From positions 3,348,001 to 3,412,000 of the forward strand of contig NZ_CP033926.1 of assembly GCF_003815775.1 (NCBI RefSeq): DNA of 64,000 nucleotides, read 5' to 3'. The stretch's first letter is position 1, and each line of letters starts with the position of its first letter. A program made the position numbers and the translations under genes. Of this stretch, positions 52,921 to 62,269 are shown one piece after another. Source of the DNA: Chryseobacterium joostei (lineage in GTDB: Bacteria > Bacteroidota > Bacteroidia > Flavobacteriales > Weeksellaceae). The notes under the pieces are model-generated. The model was not told the origin of the DNA. It saw only the letters and a list, made by a program, of their open reading frames with translations, and did not search any database.

Positions 52921-54480
52921 TTATGTAACCTCTCCAAGAGTTTTAATAAAGGCTGACGGATGTAGTCCTGTGATTCTTTTAAACTCAATGGAAAAGGCGC
53001 TGTGAGAAGAATAACCCGTAATTTCAGCAAGGTGATTAATCTTGTATTTTCGATATTGCGGGTCATTTTTTAGTTGATTTACAATATAGTTGATCCTAAG
53101 ATGATTGATATACTGATTGAAGTTGAGGTTCTTATGCTTTCTTATAACCGCTGAAAGATACTTCGTATTTATATTAAGGGTATTGGCTAGGTTATAGCGT
53201 GAAATATTCTTGCTGTTAAATTGAAGACTCTCTTCAAAGTTTTTTAATCCCGTTAAAATATTTTCTTCTGCTTCAGCGGAAATTTTTACTTCCGCCCGAG
53301 TATTGCTGTGTTGAGGCTGGGGTTCCTCAGAAACTTCACTGGAATCCTCTTCATAGGCAGGAAGAGCAACCCCTTCTCTATATATTCTGGCAACTGTTTC
53401 TTTATGTTTTTTTCTAAGGCGAATACTATTAAAAATACCCGCACCCAATATCAGAACCATTACAAGACAAACAATAAGTAACCCTTTTGAAAATCTATGA
53501 CTTTTGTTAAGTTCCTTGTCAAAATTTTCCTCTTTTTTTGAAAGTGTTTTATTGATCGCTATTGCTTTGTTGTAGGAAATACTGTCTTTCAGTTTTAGAT
53601 TTTCAACTTTATATTTTTGAATATTGGATGAGTCGTGAAGCTGGGTATAGGCCGTTTCAAGATTTTTTGTAACTTCTATTTTCTTTTCATTAAAACCATA
53701 CTTATTGACAATAGCCAATGCCTGCTGATAATACAAAACGGCACTGTCCGGTTTATTTTGCTTAAAGAATGAAAACCCGATATCATTAAGAATATTGGAT
53801 TTAAGATAATGGTTGTTATCGTCTATCAGGGTGAGAGCCTGTATAAAATAAGATTTTGCTTCCTTGAATTTTTTTACCTCAGATAAACTGTACCCCATAT
53901 TGGTATAGGCTGAGATCAATAGTTCGTTTCGCCGGGGTATATTTTTGATCTTTCTGAATTCCTGAATAGCATTTTTGGAGTAAAGTTCTTTTTCCTTGTA
54001 CTGATTTTCATTGAGGAGAATCAGAAAAGAATTATAAATCATTCCTTTCAGTTCATGTCCTTCATCTGTATTATTATTTTTGACTTCGGCCAATGCCTTT
54101 TGTAGATTTCTAGAAGATTCTTCTAAAAGTCCCAACTTTGCATATTGTGTGCCCTGCATTCTGTAGGCAAGGGCTTTTCCTATAGCATAATTATTTTGTA
54201 TGGAAGTCTTCAGTGTTTTTTCGGAAAAGTCAAGACTGCTCTTTGCATCTGATCTTAAATAGCTGTTGTATGACTTTAAATAATAAGCCTTGGCAAGATA
54301 TTCTGTCAAGTTTCTTCTTTGTGCGGAGTCTATAATTGTATTGAGAACAATTTCTGAACTGTCCGGATTTTTTGAAGAAAGTCCTCGTGCATATTTATAC
54401 TGTCTCTCAAAATCAAATGTTTGAGAAAATGAATATGTCGAAATAATGAGGAAGAAAAAGAACGTAATTTTTTTCTTCAT
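52921..54480 (-). CDS. TPR-transmembrane-AraC regulator
   Basis: A 519-residue membrane-bound transcriptional regulator of a type common in Chryseobacterium. It has a signal peptide (about 1-19), helical TPR repeats outside the membrane (about 25-300), a membrane helix (about 335-353), and a cytoplasmic AraC-type double HTH (about 405-519, with ISRYNLANTLNINTKYLS and ITGYSSHSAFSIEFKRITG). It is last of a three-gene minus-strand unit, 12 bases after the YdeI-like gene. By position it may regulate the adjoining C1q-like genes or its own operon. The signal is unknown. Confidence 0.85.
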   Translation of the reverse strand: MKKKITFFFFLIISTYSFSQTFDFERQYKYARGLSSKNPDSSEIVLNTIIDSAQRRNLTEYLAKAYYLKSYNSYLRSDAKSSLDFSEKTLKTSIQNNYAIGKALAYRMQGTQYAKLGLLEESSRNLQKALAEVKNNNTDEGHELKGMIYNSFLILLNENQYKEKELYSKNAIQEFRKIKNIPRRNELLISAYTNMGYSLSEVKKFKEAKSYFIQALTLIDDNNHYLKSNILNDIGFSFFKQNKPDSAVLYYQQALAIVNKYGFNEKKIEVTKNLETAYTQLHDSSNIQKYKVENLKLKDSISYNKAIAINKTLSKKEENFDKELNKSHRFSKGLLIVCLVMVLILGAGIFNSIRLRKKHKETVARIYREGVALPAYEEDSSEVSEEPQPQHSNTRAEVKISAEAEENILTGLKNFEESLQFNSKNISRYNLANTLNINTKYLSAVIRKHKNLNFNQYINHLRINYIVNQLKNDPQYRKYKINHLAEITGYSSHSAFSIEFKRITGLHPSAFIKTLGEVT

Positions 54481-54492
54481 TGTGTGTTGTGT

Positions 54493-55104
54493 TTATTTTT
54501 TTTCGTACTTCCAGTTTCTGCCCTTGCCCTCTTCAATCCATTCCAAAGCCTGTTCCATTCTTTTGTTTCTGGTAGCTTCTGTTTTAGCTTCAGTAAGCCA
54601 CGTGATGTATTCCTTTCTGAAAGAGGGAGATGCTTTTTCAAAGAAACCTAATGCCTTTGAATTATCGTTTAAAGCTGCCTGAAAATAATCAGGAATCTCC
54701 ATTTCTGTTTTGGATGGGGCTGCTTTTTTCATGGTAACTCCCATATCCGTAAGTTCCATGGCTTCCAAGATCGCTTTTTTAAGCTGAGGTTTTGAAGGGA
54801 GATCTTCCGTTTTTGTAATTTTTCCCAGACTGAACATGGAATTCTTTTCAATATCATGAGTAATTTCCTGCATAGTTTTCATCTCTTTCTCCAGCCAGAA
54901 TCCAAAGGTGCAATGTTGCTTAAAAGAGGCCATTGCACAAAGATTTTTCCCTTTGTAGATAAAGTGAGGAAAGCTCCACTTCATGGCTTCCTCTGCATCT
55001 GGACAGTATTCATGAACGGTTTCCCGAATGTAGTGAAGAATAGGCTTCGCGAAATCCTGTGATTTTTCAATGTAAGAATCTATTTTTGAGCTGTATTTTT
55101 CCAT
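54493..55104 (-). CDS. DUF1801/YdeI-like protein
   Basis: A 203-residue cytoplasmic protein. The N-terminal two thirds match the DUF1801 fold (AEEAMKWSFPHFIYKGKNLCAMASFKQH, about 37-64). The C-terminal part (about 140-200) matches the YdeI/OmpD-associated end with FRKEYITWLTEAKTEATRNKR. E. coli-type YdeI relatives have been linked to stress and peptide resistance, but no enzymatic role is established. It lies 5 bases after the serine hydrolase gene. Confidence 0.82.
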   Translation of the reverse strand: MEKYSSKIDSYIEKSQDFAKPILHYIRETVHEYCPDAEEAMKWSFPHFIYKGKNLCAMASFKQHCTFGFWLEKEMKTMQEITHDIEKNSMFSLGKITKTEDLPSKPQLKKAILEAMELTDMGVTMKKAAPSKTEMEIPDYFQAALNDNSKALGFFEKASPSFRKEYITWLTEAKTEATRNKRMEQALEWIEEGKGRNWKYEKK

Positions 55105-55109
55105 GTTTT

Positions 55110-56243
55110 CTATTGAAATAACGATATGGTTTCATTGACAAGGAATTTTACCTGATCCGGTCTTCCTCTGTCATTTTTAGGATTATTAGCATAGCTTCCG
55201 GTCTTTACAATAACCATATTGTGCTCCGGAATCATAATGATATACTGCCCCTGAAGACCTAAAAAATAATAATGTTTGATAGGATTGTCGTGATTAATCC
55301 AAAGTCCCATTCCATAGATGTTTTCAGATTTTTCTGTAGGGGTTCTCATCTGCTCAATAAAATCAGAATTAAGGATCTGTTGATCACCTACCTTACCATC
55401 ATCCAGAAATAATTGGCCCAGTTTTGCAAAGTCCCTTGCATTAGAATGGATACAGCAATATGTTTTTTCCATTCCATAATTGTCCGTACTCCATTTTGCA
55501 TTTTGTTCCATTCCCAGCGGAACCCAGAATTTTTCAGATAAATAGGTTGCCAAGGGTTGCTTTAAAGCCTTTTTTAGAGCAAAGCCAAGAAGTTGTGTCG
55601 CTCCGCTTTGATATTCAAATCTTGTTCCCGGAACTTCCTTGAATTTTCTTGAAAATACAGCTTTTACAAGACTTTTTCCATAGTAGGCTTTGGCGTTAGG
55701 AAGAAACGGACTGTTATAGTTTTCATCCCAGTCAAGACCGGCTTCCATTTGAGCCAGATTTTTGAGAGTGACTGTATTTCCAAATGATTTTTCCTTAAAT
55801 TCAGCATAAAAGTCAGAAACCTTTTCGTCAATATTATGAATGATCCTTTCTTCCAATGCTTTCCCTAAAAGCATAACGGTAACAGCTTTGGCCATGGAAA
55901 AGGAATTGGTTTGCGAAAGCTGATTATAACCATCCCAATATTGTTCATGAAGAATTTTCCCATTCCTTATTACCACAAAAGCGGCTGCTTTAGAATGTTT
56001 TAAATCTTCGACTAAATGTTTAGGTAATTCTTTTTTATTGTAATCAGAATCTTCTTCCCATAGTCTAGGCTCTTCTGTAGCAATAGGATTGCTTGGAAAC
56101 AGGTTTCCGTCATCAATATAGGCACTTGATTTTCCCTTAAGGTAGGTTTTGGAAATGCCACTAAATAAATAATCGTATCCCAAAAAGTAAGCTGCTGCCG
56201 CTCCGGCTACTGCCCCGCCTATCATGTACTTTAATATTCTCAT
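55110..56243 (-). CDS. Serine hydrolase, class C beta-lactamase-like
   Basis: A 377-residue membrane-anchored beta-lactamase/esterase-fold protein with an N-terminal hydrophobic segment (about 7-28). The active-site SxxK is SMAK in TNSFSMAKAV, the second motif Y-x-S is in FEYQSGATQ, and the third motif is replaced by GLQGQY. Such enzymes are often esterases or D-peptidases rather than beta-lactamases. It leads the unit with the YdeI-like and AraC-type genes. Confidence 0.85.
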   Translation of the reverse strand: MRILKYMIGGAVAGAAAAYFLGYDYLFSGISKTYLKGKSSAYIDDGNLFPSNPIATEEPRLWEEDSDYNKKELPKHLVEDLKHSKAAAFVVIRNGKILHEQYWDGYNQLSQTNSFSMAKAVTVMLLGKALEERIIHNIDEKVSDFYAEFKEKSFGNTVTLKNLAQMEAGLDWDENYNSPFLPNAKAYYGKSLVKAVFSRKFKEVPGTRFEYQSGATQLLGFALKKALKQPLATYLSEKFWVPLGMEQNAKWSTDNYGMEKTYCCIHSNARDFAKLGQLFLDDGKVGDQQILNSDFIEQMRTPTEKSENIYGMGLWINHDNPIKHYYFLGLQGQYIIMIPEHNMVIVKTGSYANNPKNDRGRPDQVKFLVNETISLFQ

Positions 56244-56264
56244 TTTTCGTCAATGGGTCTCTAA

Positions 56265-56272
56265 CAAATTTA
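56265..56272 (-). promoter_or_regulatory. -7 element of the serine hydrolase operon
   Basis: TAAATTTG on the minus strand, 21 bases before the ATG at 56243. Confidence 0.55.
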
Positions 56273-56323
56273 AACAATTTGAGACTTAAAAATAATAAAA
56301 TAAGATAGAAGTACTGAAAATAA

Positions 56324-56349
56324 AAAAGCCCTGATTTCTCAAGGCTTTT
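56324..56349 (-). terminator. Terminator of glyQS
   Basis: AAAAGCC and GGCTTTT, extended inward with one mismatch, followed on the minus strand by TATTTT. It starts 4 bases after the glyQS stop. Confidence 0.8.
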
Positions 56350-56352
56350 ATT

Positions 56353-57894
56353 CTATATTTTAGAAAGTAAATTTCTGAAGTTGGTCTTCTCATCAATGAT
56401 TCTTCTCAACTCTGAAACCGGAACTCTTTCCTGCTTCATCGTATCTCTGTCTCTTATTGTTACTGTATGATCCGTTAGAGAGTCGTGGTCAATGGTAATA
56501 CAGTAAGGAGTACCGATGGCATCCTGTCTTCTGTATCGTTTTCCGATGGCATCTTTCTCTTCGTAGAATAAGTTGAAATCATATTTCAGGTCATTGAAGA
56601 TTTTCTCAGCATACTCAGCAAGCCCATCTTTTTTCATCAATGGAAGGATTGCTGCTTTAATTGGAGCAATAGCAGGAGGTAAAGATAATACTGTTCTTTC
56701 TGAACCGTCTTCCAATACTTCATCTCTTAAACAATGAGAGAAAATAGAAAGGAATAATCTGTCTAAACCTACTGAAGTTTCCACTACATAAGGAACATAG
56801 TTTTCGTTTCTTTCAGGATCGAAGAACTGAAGCTTTCTTCCTGAGAACTCCTCGTGAGCCTTTAAGTCGAAATCCGTTCTTGAGTGAATTCCTTCCAATT
56901 CTTTAAATCCGAATGGGAAATTGAATTCAATATCTGCTGCTGCATTCGCATAGTGAGCCAGTTTTTCATGGTCATGGAATCTGTAATTTTCATTACCTAA
57001 CCCTAAAGCTAAGTGCCAGTTCAGACGTTTCTGCTTCCATTGCTCGTAGAATTCAAGTTCTGTTCCCGGAGCAACGAAGAATTGCATTTCCATCTGTTCA
57101 AATTCACGCATTCTGAAGATAAACTGTCTTGCAACAATCTCATTTCTAAATGCCTTACCAATCTGTGCAATACCGAAAGGAAGTTTGTGACGTGAAGTTT
57201 TCTGTACATTCAGGAAGTTAACAAAAATACCCTGTGCTGTTTCAGGTCTTAGGTAAAGATCCATTGCAGAATCAGCAGAAGCCCCTAGTTTTGTTCCGAA
57301 CATCAGGTTGAACTGTCTTACTTCCGTCCAGTTTTTAGAACCTGTATCAGGATCTGCAATTTCTAATTCTTCAATTAAAGATTTTACATCAGCAAGGTCT
57401 TCATTTTCCAGAGATTTTGCCAGTCTTGAAAGAATAGCCTCTCTTTTTGCTCTGTATTCCAAAATTTTTGGATTGGTAGCCACAAACTGATCTTTATCAA
57501 AAGCATCACCGAATCTCTTCGCAGCTTTTTCAATCTCCTTATTCTCTTTATCTTCAATCTTAGCACAATAATCTTCCACCAAAACGTCTGCTCTGAAACG
57601 TTTCTTAGAATCTTTATTATCAATCAATGGATCGTTGAAAGCGTCTACGTGGCCTGATGCCTTCCATGTTGTTGGGTGCATAAGGATCGCCGAGTCAATG
57701 CCGACAATATTTTCGTTAAGCTGTACCATAGCTTTCCACCAATATTGTTTGATATTGTTTTTTAATTCGGCACCGTTCTGTCCATAATCATAAACAGCGG
57801 ATAAACCATCATAGATCTCACTTGATGGGAAAATAAACCCATATTCTTTAGCGTGAGAAATTACTTTCTTGAAAACATCTTCTTGCTTTGCCAT
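56353..57894 (-). CDS. glyQS: Glycine--tRNA ligase, dimeric type
   Basis: A 513-residue class II aminoacyl-tRNA synthetase of the alpha2, eukaryote/archaea-like type. Landmarks are the N-terminal FIFPSSEIYDGLSAVYDYG, motif 2 with FRNEIVARQFIFRMREFEQME, and motif 3 in ETSVGLDRLFLSIF. A C-terminal anticodon-binding domain follows. It charges tRNA-Gly. It is probably monocistronic, with its own -7 element and terminator. Confidence 0.97.
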   Translation of the reverse strand: MAKQEDVFKKVISHAKEYGFIFPSSEIYDGLSAVYDYGQNGAELKNNIKQYWWKAMVQLNENIVGIDSAILMHPTTWKASGHVDAFNDPLIDNKDSKKRFRADVLVEDYCAKIEDKENKEIEKAAKRFGDAFDKDQFVATNPKILEYRAKREAILSRLAKSLENEDLADVKSLIEELEIADPDTGSKNWTEVRQFNLMFGTKLGASADSAMDLYLRPETAQGIFVNFLNVQKTSRHKLPFGIAQIGKAFRNEIVARQFIFRMREFEQMEMQFFVAPGTELEFYEQWKQKRLNWHLALGLGNENYRFHDHEKLAHYANAAADIEFNFPFGFKELEGIHSRTDFDLKAHEEFSGRKLQFFDPERNENYVPYVVETSVGLDRLFLSIFSHCLRDEVLEDGSERTVLSLPPAIAPIKAAILPLMKKDGLAEYAEKIFNDLKYDFNLFYEEKDAIGKRYRRQDAIGTPYCITIDHDSLTDHTVTIRDRDTMKQERVPVSELRRIIDEKTNFRNLLSKI

Positions 57895-57916
57895 AATTTT
57901 TTTAACGTCTGATGTG

Positions 57917-57924
57917 CAAAAATA
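57917..57924 (-). promoter_or_regulatory. -7 element of glyQS
   Basis: TATTTTTG on the minus strand, 22 bases before the ATG at 57894. Confidence 0.52.
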
Positions 57925-58003
57925 TGAATTTGGATTCCAAAATCATGAAATTCCATAAAAAAAGCAGTAAATAAAAGTTCAAAAATTTACATTTTTATTT
58001 TAA

Positions 58004-58090
58004 GGAGCCGGGAACCTGCTTTCCGCTGTATCTTTTTCACTTTGCTTGGGCCACCACAAAAAAGGATGTCGCTGCAATCAGGGCTAGATC
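58004..58090. repeat. Imperfect extragenic inverted repeat upstream of truC
   Basis: A G+C-richer block in AT-rich surroundings. CCTG-CTTTCCGCTGTATC (58015 on) and the complement of GATGTCGCTGCAATCAGG (to about 58082) form arms around a loop with GGGCCACCAC, and outer AGCC/GGCT pairs extend them. It looks like one of the REP-like intergenic elements seen in flavobacterial genomes, though no second copy is recognisable in this window. Confidence 0.5.
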
Positions 58091-58103
58091 GGTTGAAAAT
58101 TTC

Positions 58104-58111
58104 TATTTTTG
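58104..58111 (+). promoter_or_regulatory. -7 element immediately upstream of truC
   Basis: TATTTTTG with only CCCC between it and the truC ATG at 58116. The transcript would start at or beside the start codon. Confidence 0.6.
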
Positions 58112-58115
58112 CCCC

Positions 58116-58811
58116 ATGTTAGAAATTCTTTATCGGGACGAACATCTTATTGCCATCAATAAACCAAGCGGATTATTGGTTCATAAATCTTACTATGCAG
58201 GAGAGGCGGATACCTACGCCATTCAGGAATTGAGAGATCAGATCGGGCAGTATGTTTATCCTGCGCATCGTTTGGACCGAAAAACTTCTGGTGTCTTGTT
58301 GTTTACTTTAGATAAAGATTCATTGAGAGTGATGAACGATCAATTTGCGACACGAAAAGTTGAGAAAAAATATTTAGTCATTGTTCGTGGCTGGACGAAG
58401 GAGGAAGAAACAATTGATTATGATTTGATTAATGAAGATGAAATTCAGCAGAATGCCATTACCTATTATCATCGTTTACAGACTTCAGAAATAGATTTAG
58501 CTTTTGGAAAACATCAGACTTCCCGATACTGTTTGGTAGAAGCCATTCCGGAAACAGGTAGGATGCATCAGCTGAGAAAGCATTTTAAACATATTTTACA
58601 CCCCATTTTGGGCTGTCGTCCTTATGGATGTAATAAACAGAATAAACTTTGGCTGGAAACTTTTAATATGAAAAAAATGATGCTTCACGCTCATCAATTA
58701 ATCTTCGATCATCCTGTTACCAACGAAAGAATAACACTGAATGCCAAGGTAAACGAAGAGTTCAAAAGAGTAGGAGATATTTTGAACCTCGATTTAAGTT
58801 CATATTCTTGA
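58116..58811 (+). CDS. truC: tRNA pseudouridine(65) synthase TruC
   Basis: A 231-residue RluA-family pseudouridine synthase. The start MLEILYRDEHLIAINKPSG and the catalytic-Asp motif AHRLDRKTSGVLL match TruC closely, as does GRMHQLRKHFKHILHPILG. The enzyme modifies U65 in tRNA. It is slightly shorter than the E. coli enzyme at the C-terminus. The start fits the family, although the -7 element is only four bases upstream, so the mRNA is probably leaderless. Confidence 0.92.
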   Translation: MLEILYRDEHLIAINKPSGLLVHKSYYAGEADTYAIQELRDQIGQYVYPAHRLDRKTSGVLLFTLDKDSLRVMNDQFATRKVEKKYLVIVRGWTKEEETIDYDLINEDEIQQNAITYYHRLQTSEIDLAFGKHQTSRYCLVEAIPETGRMHQLRKHFKHILHPILGCRPYGCNKQNKLWLETFNMKKMMLHAHQLIFDHPVTNERITLNAKVNEEFKRVGDILNLDLSSYS

Positions 58812-58902
58812 TGCTTATTGCATAGATGTACTTTATAGATAGTATTTATAAAACATTTTGATAAAATATCATAGGTAAATCGATGGTTAATTTTAAAATG
58901 AG

Positions 58903-58910
58903 TAATTTTG
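58903..58910 (+). promoter_or_regulatory. -7 element of pyrD
   Basis: TAATTTTG fits TAnnTTTG and lies 15 bases before the pyrD ATG. Confidence 0.55.
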
Positions 58911-58925
58911 TAAAACTTTTTTTCA

Positions 58926-59963
58926 ATGTACAAAAGCATCATCAGACCTATTCTTTTCAAATTTGACCCGGAAGATGTTCATCACTTTACTTTTTCGGTG
59001 CTCAAGAATTTTGGATTTCTTACTAAATTATTTTTCCCTAAACCCATTGAGGACAAGCGCCTGGAAAGAGAAGTTTTCGGATTAAAATTTAAAAATCCTG
59101 TAGGATTGGCTGCTGGTTTCGATAAAAATGCAGTTTTATTTAATGAATTGGGTGACCTAGGTTTCGGATTTGTAGAAATCGGGACGGTAACTCCAAAAGC
59201 CCAGGCAGGAAATCCTAGGAAGAGATTGTTCCGTCTTATTGAAGATGGCGGAATCATCAACAGAATGGGATTCAACAATGATGGACTTGAAGCTGCTATT
59301 GAAAAGCTGAAATCCAACAAAGGAAAAATAATCATCGGCGGAAACATAGGAAAAAACACTAATACAAGCCCTGAAAACTATACCCAGGATTATCTGGACT
59401 GTTTTGAAGGTCTTCATCCTCATGTAGACTATTTTGTCTTGAATGTAAGCTGCCCGAATGTGGGAAGCCACGCTAAACTGGAAGATGTAGAATATCTGAG
59501 AGAGCTGATTACAGAAGTGAAAAAAATCAACCAATCAAAAACGGTACAGAAACCTATATTACTGAAAATTGCTCCAGATCTTAATAACAATCAATTGGAT
59601 GAAATTGTTGAGCTTATTGCAGAAACAAAAATTGATGGAGTGATTGTTTCCAATACATCTGTAAACAGAGAGGGTTTAAAAACTTCATCGGAAGTTTTGG
59701 AACAAATAGGAAATGGTGGTCTAAGTGGAAAGCCTATTCGTGAAAGAAGTACAAAAATGATCAAGTACCTTTCCGATAAAAGTAACAGAGCATTTCCAAT
59801 TATTGGAGTAGGAGGGATTCACTCTGCAAAGGATGCCATTGAAAAATTAGATGCGGGTGCAAGTTTAATTCAACTGTATACCGGATTTATTTACGAAGGC
59901 CCGGAATTGATTAACGAAATTAATCAGGAGCTTTTGAAAAGAGCAAGCAGATTACCTAGATAA
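58926..59963 (+). CDS. pyrD: Dihydroorotate dehydrogenase (quinone), class 2
   Basis: A 345-residue membrane-associated FMN enzyme oxidising dihydroorotate to orotate with quinone. It has the class 2 N-terminal helices (about 1-35), then [15 protein letters not shown], the active-site region [18 protein letters not shown] with the catalytic Ser type of class 2, and FMN phosphate motifs [13 protein letters not shown] and [10 protein letters not shown]. Length is normal. It is transcribed alone and ends at a terminator. Confidence 0.96.
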   Translation: MYKSIIRPILFKFDPEDVHHFTFSVLKNFGFLTKLFFPKPIEDKRLEREVFGLKFKNPVGLAAGFDKNAVLFNELGDLGFGFVEIGTVTPKAQAGNPRKRLFRLIEDGGIINRMGFNNDGLEAAIEKLKSNKGKIIIGGNIGKNTNTSPENYTQDYLDCFEGLHPHVDYFVLNVSCPNVGSHAKLEDVEYLRELITEVKKINQSKTVQKPILLKIAPDLNNNQLDEIVELIAETKIDGVIVSNTSVNREGLKTSSEVLEQIGNGGLSGKPIRERSTKMIKYLSDKSNRAFPIIGVGGIHSAKDAIEKLDAGASLIQLYTGFIYEGPELINEINQELLKRASRLPR

Positions 59964-59971
59964 GATAAAGT

Positions 59972-60000
59972 AAAAGAGTTCATTTTTGGACTCTTTTTTT
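59972..60000. terminator. Convergent terminator between pyrD and the following minus-strand gene
   Basis: AAAAGAGTTCA pairs with TGGACTCTTTT (one wobble pair), followed by a T run on plus and a T-rich tract on minus. It touches the stop codon of the convergent gene. Confidence 0.85.
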
Positions 60001-60886
60001 ATTTTGACTTTACAATGAGAGCATTTTTCACATCAACGGTAAGGGTGTGGGCTGGTAAAGAATCGGATTTACCCACTTTAAGCTGTATCATTTTTCCATC
60101 TTTTGATTTTGTTTCAACCGTATCATATATATTTTCCAGACAGCTTTCGGTAAGGAACTCCTCATATCGTTTGTAATTCCAGTCTTTGGTAAAATAGAGA
60201 ATCCTATATCCTTTTTCTCCCTCACTGGCTCCGCATCTTCCACAGGCATTAAAATTCGAGGAATGTTCAAAGTACAATAAAACCCGATTTCCTTTTTCTC
60301 CGGAAACATATGAAATCAATTCATTTCCACCATGTTGATTGATGAAGTCAAAAGTGTTGATCTTTTTATTATTAGGTAGGATCAGATAGTTGTTATATCG
60401 GTAGATCATGTCATTACCGGTGAATAATTGGGCTGGCAGCACTTTATTTCCTAGATGAAATTTTCCTGAAATAGGATTATCCTTAGTTTGATCTTCTCCA
60501 AATATGATGGATTCTTTTGGATTGAGGTTTTGTGCAATTTCAGCGATCTTTTCCACTTTCTGCGGTGAAGTGATTTGTTCTTTGAGCTTTGACGAATTTT
60601 GTTTATGCTTGGTTCCGAAATTGTATAAAGCCAGTTTACCATAATCATAAATTCCGGTAAGAGGAAGTTTCTTCTGATACTTATCGTAATAATACCAGCC
60701 CTCCACAAAATACTGATACAGGCTACAATCTGCAATACCGGCATAATGAAGCTGCATGGTGATAGGAACACCTGCAATTTCTCCCTTGAAGAGTTGTGAA
60801 GAATCTGTAACCTTTCTTAATTCAACTTTTTGACAGAAAAGAATAGTAAAGGTGAGGGATAATAATAACGTAAGGATTTTTTTCAT
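59999..60886 (-). CDS. Secreted protein of unknown function
   Basis: A 295-residue protein with a signal peptide (about 1-18, ending FCQKV). The rest is mostly beta and polar. A notable segment near 215-235 reads NACGRCGASEGEKGYRILYF, with two closely spaced cysteines that may bind metal or form a disulfide. No family is recognised. It lies 18 bases downstream of the DUF445 gene on the same strand and is probably co-transcribed with it. Confidence 0.65.
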   Translation of the reverse strand: MKKILTLLLSLTFTILFCQKVELRKVTDSSQLFKGEIAGVPITMQLHYAGIADCSLYQYFVEGWYYYDKYQKKLPLTGIYDYGKLALYNFGTKHKQNSSKLKEQITSPQKVEKIAEIAQNLNPKESIIFGEDQTKDNPISGKFHLGNKVLPAQLFTGNDMIYRYNNYLILPNNKKINTFDFINQHGGNELISYVSGEKGNRVLLYFEHSSNFNACGRCGASEGEKGYRILYFTKDWNYKRYEEFLTESCLENIYDTVETKSKDGKMIQLKVGKSDSLPAHTLTVDVKNALIVKSK

Positions 60887-60904
60887 GGTTAAGGGACTGT
60901 GTTT

Positions 60905-62149
60905 TTAAAGGAAGAAGTTGGCAATGGTATAGATAATTAACCCTACCAGACCTCCCACCAATGTACCGTTTACACGGATAAACTGAAGATCTTTTCCTAC
61001 TTCCAGCTCCAGCTTTTCACTTAGCTCCTTACCCTGCCAGTTTCCTACGGTATTACTGATAAGACTTCCGAATTGATGGGTATTTTTCAGAATGTATTTG
61101 TAGGCTGTTACACGAACCCAGTGATCAATCTTGTTTTGAAGATTTTCATCTGTCTTTAAGTTTTGTGAAAACTCGTTGAGGTTATTCAACAGATAGTTTT
61201 TCAATGCCGAATGATCTTCCTGCAATTCTTTCATCAATGTTTTCTTGATGGAAACCCAAATGTCATTGGAATATTCATCAAGTTTATCATTCTTCAGAAG
61301 ACCATTTTTGATTGTCTTGAACTCTTCATCCCATTTTGGATCTTCCTTAAGGTCTGTAGAAAATTCATGAATTTTTTGAGTGATTAATGCTCTTACTTCA
61401 TGTTCCTGATTTTCTTCAATTTCCCTAAAGAAATCAGATAAGCCATCTGTAATTTTATCTGCAATTTTATTATCAACAAAGGATGGAATGAACGAGTAAC
61501 TTCCTTTCTTTACCCGATCCTGAATCATTTCATCATTTTCAATAATATACTCCTTGATCTGTTTAGACAGGTTGGTAATGATTCTCTGATGATCATTCTT
61601 TTCCAGAATATAATGGATTCCGTTTCCTACCACTTTATTGAGCTTAATGTCATCAGTCATATCAGATACTTTTTTACTGATAAACTGGCTTACTGTAGAG
61701 TCATCAAGTTTATTGAGGATGTCAAGAACAATATCTGCGAGATTTTTGACAAGAATATTCTGATTTTTTTGCTTTCCAAGCCACTCGCCTACAAAGTTGG
61801 AAATCTTTATCTTTTGAATGTAGGGACGTATATTCTGAGGCGAAAGAAAATTACTGACAACGAAGCTACCCAGATTATCCCCTAATCTTTGTTTACTGTT
61901 TTCAATCAGATTCGTATGAGGAATGGGCAAGCCTAATGGATGGCGAAACAGAGCTGTTACAGCAAACCAATCGGCTAGGGCACCTACCATGGCTGCTTCA
62001 GCAAAAGCGCGTACATAACCAACCCAATGAGAGGGATTGGACTTCTGTAATATGGTTGTAACAATGAAAATAAGGGCCATCAGAACAAATAGACCTGTGG
62101 CAAAAGCCTTATATTTTCTAAGCTGTTTTCTTTTTGCTTCGTCATTCAT
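60905..62149 (-). CDS. DUF445 (YjiN-type) membrane protein
   Basis: A 414-residue protein with two N-terminal membrane helices (about 15-32 and 45-65, with VRAFAEAAMVGALADWFAVT, the DUF445 signature), a long helical cytoplasmic or periplasmic middle, and a C-terminal helix ending GLVGLIIYTIANFFL. The family is widespread and uncharacterised. A -7 element ends five bases before the ATG, suggesting a leaderless mRNA. The following gene is probably in the same transcript. Confidence 0.88.
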   Translation of the reverse strand: MNDEAKRKQLRKYKAFATGLFVLMALIFIVTTILQKSNPSHWVGYVRAFAEAAMVGALADWFAVTALFRHPLGLPIPHTNLIENSKQRLGDNLGSFVVSNFLSPQNIRPYIQKIKISNFVGEWLGKQKNQNILVKNLADIVLDILNKLDDSTVSQFISKKVSDMTDDIKLNKVVGNGIHYILEKNDHQRIITNLSKQIKEYIIENDEMIQDRVKKGSYSFIPSFVDNKIADKITDGLSDFFREIEENQEHEVRALITQKIHEFSTDLKEDPKWDEEFKTIKNGLLKNDKLDEYSNDIWVSIKKTLMKELQEDHSALKNYLLNNLNEFSQNLKTDENLQNKIDHWVRVTAYKYILKNTHQFGSLISNTVGNWQGKELSEKLELEVGKDLQFIRVNGTLVGGLVGLIIYTIANFFL

Positions 62150-62154
62150 ATTCT

Positions 62155-62162
62155 CAAATTTA
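62155..62162 (-). promoter_or_regulatory. -7 element of the DUF445 gene
   Basis: TAAATTTG on the minus strand, with five bases to the ATG at 62149. One base separates it from the divergent -7 element at 62164-62171. Confidence 0.58.
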
Positions 62163-62163
62163 C

Positions 62164-62171
62164 TAAATTTG
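62164..62171 (+). promoter_or_regulatory. -7 element upstream of msrB
   Basis: TAAATTTG on the plus strand, back to back with the DUF445 -7 element. A 14-codon frame (62175-62219) begins three bases later. The msrB ATG is 98 bases downstream. Confidence 0.5.
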
Positions 62172-62269
62172 GTTATGAAACTGTTTAATCTTTATAAAAG
62201 CTTTAAACACTTTAGGTAACCTAAATGTTTTTAAATCTTGCAGTTCAACTTTAAGAGTTAAAATTTACG

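Noticed and set aside
55110..56243. Calling the serine hydrolase a beta-lactamase
   Set aside because: The third active-site motif (K/H-T/S-G) is not recognisable, and the protein is membrane-anchored. Esterase or peptidase relatives are at least as likely.
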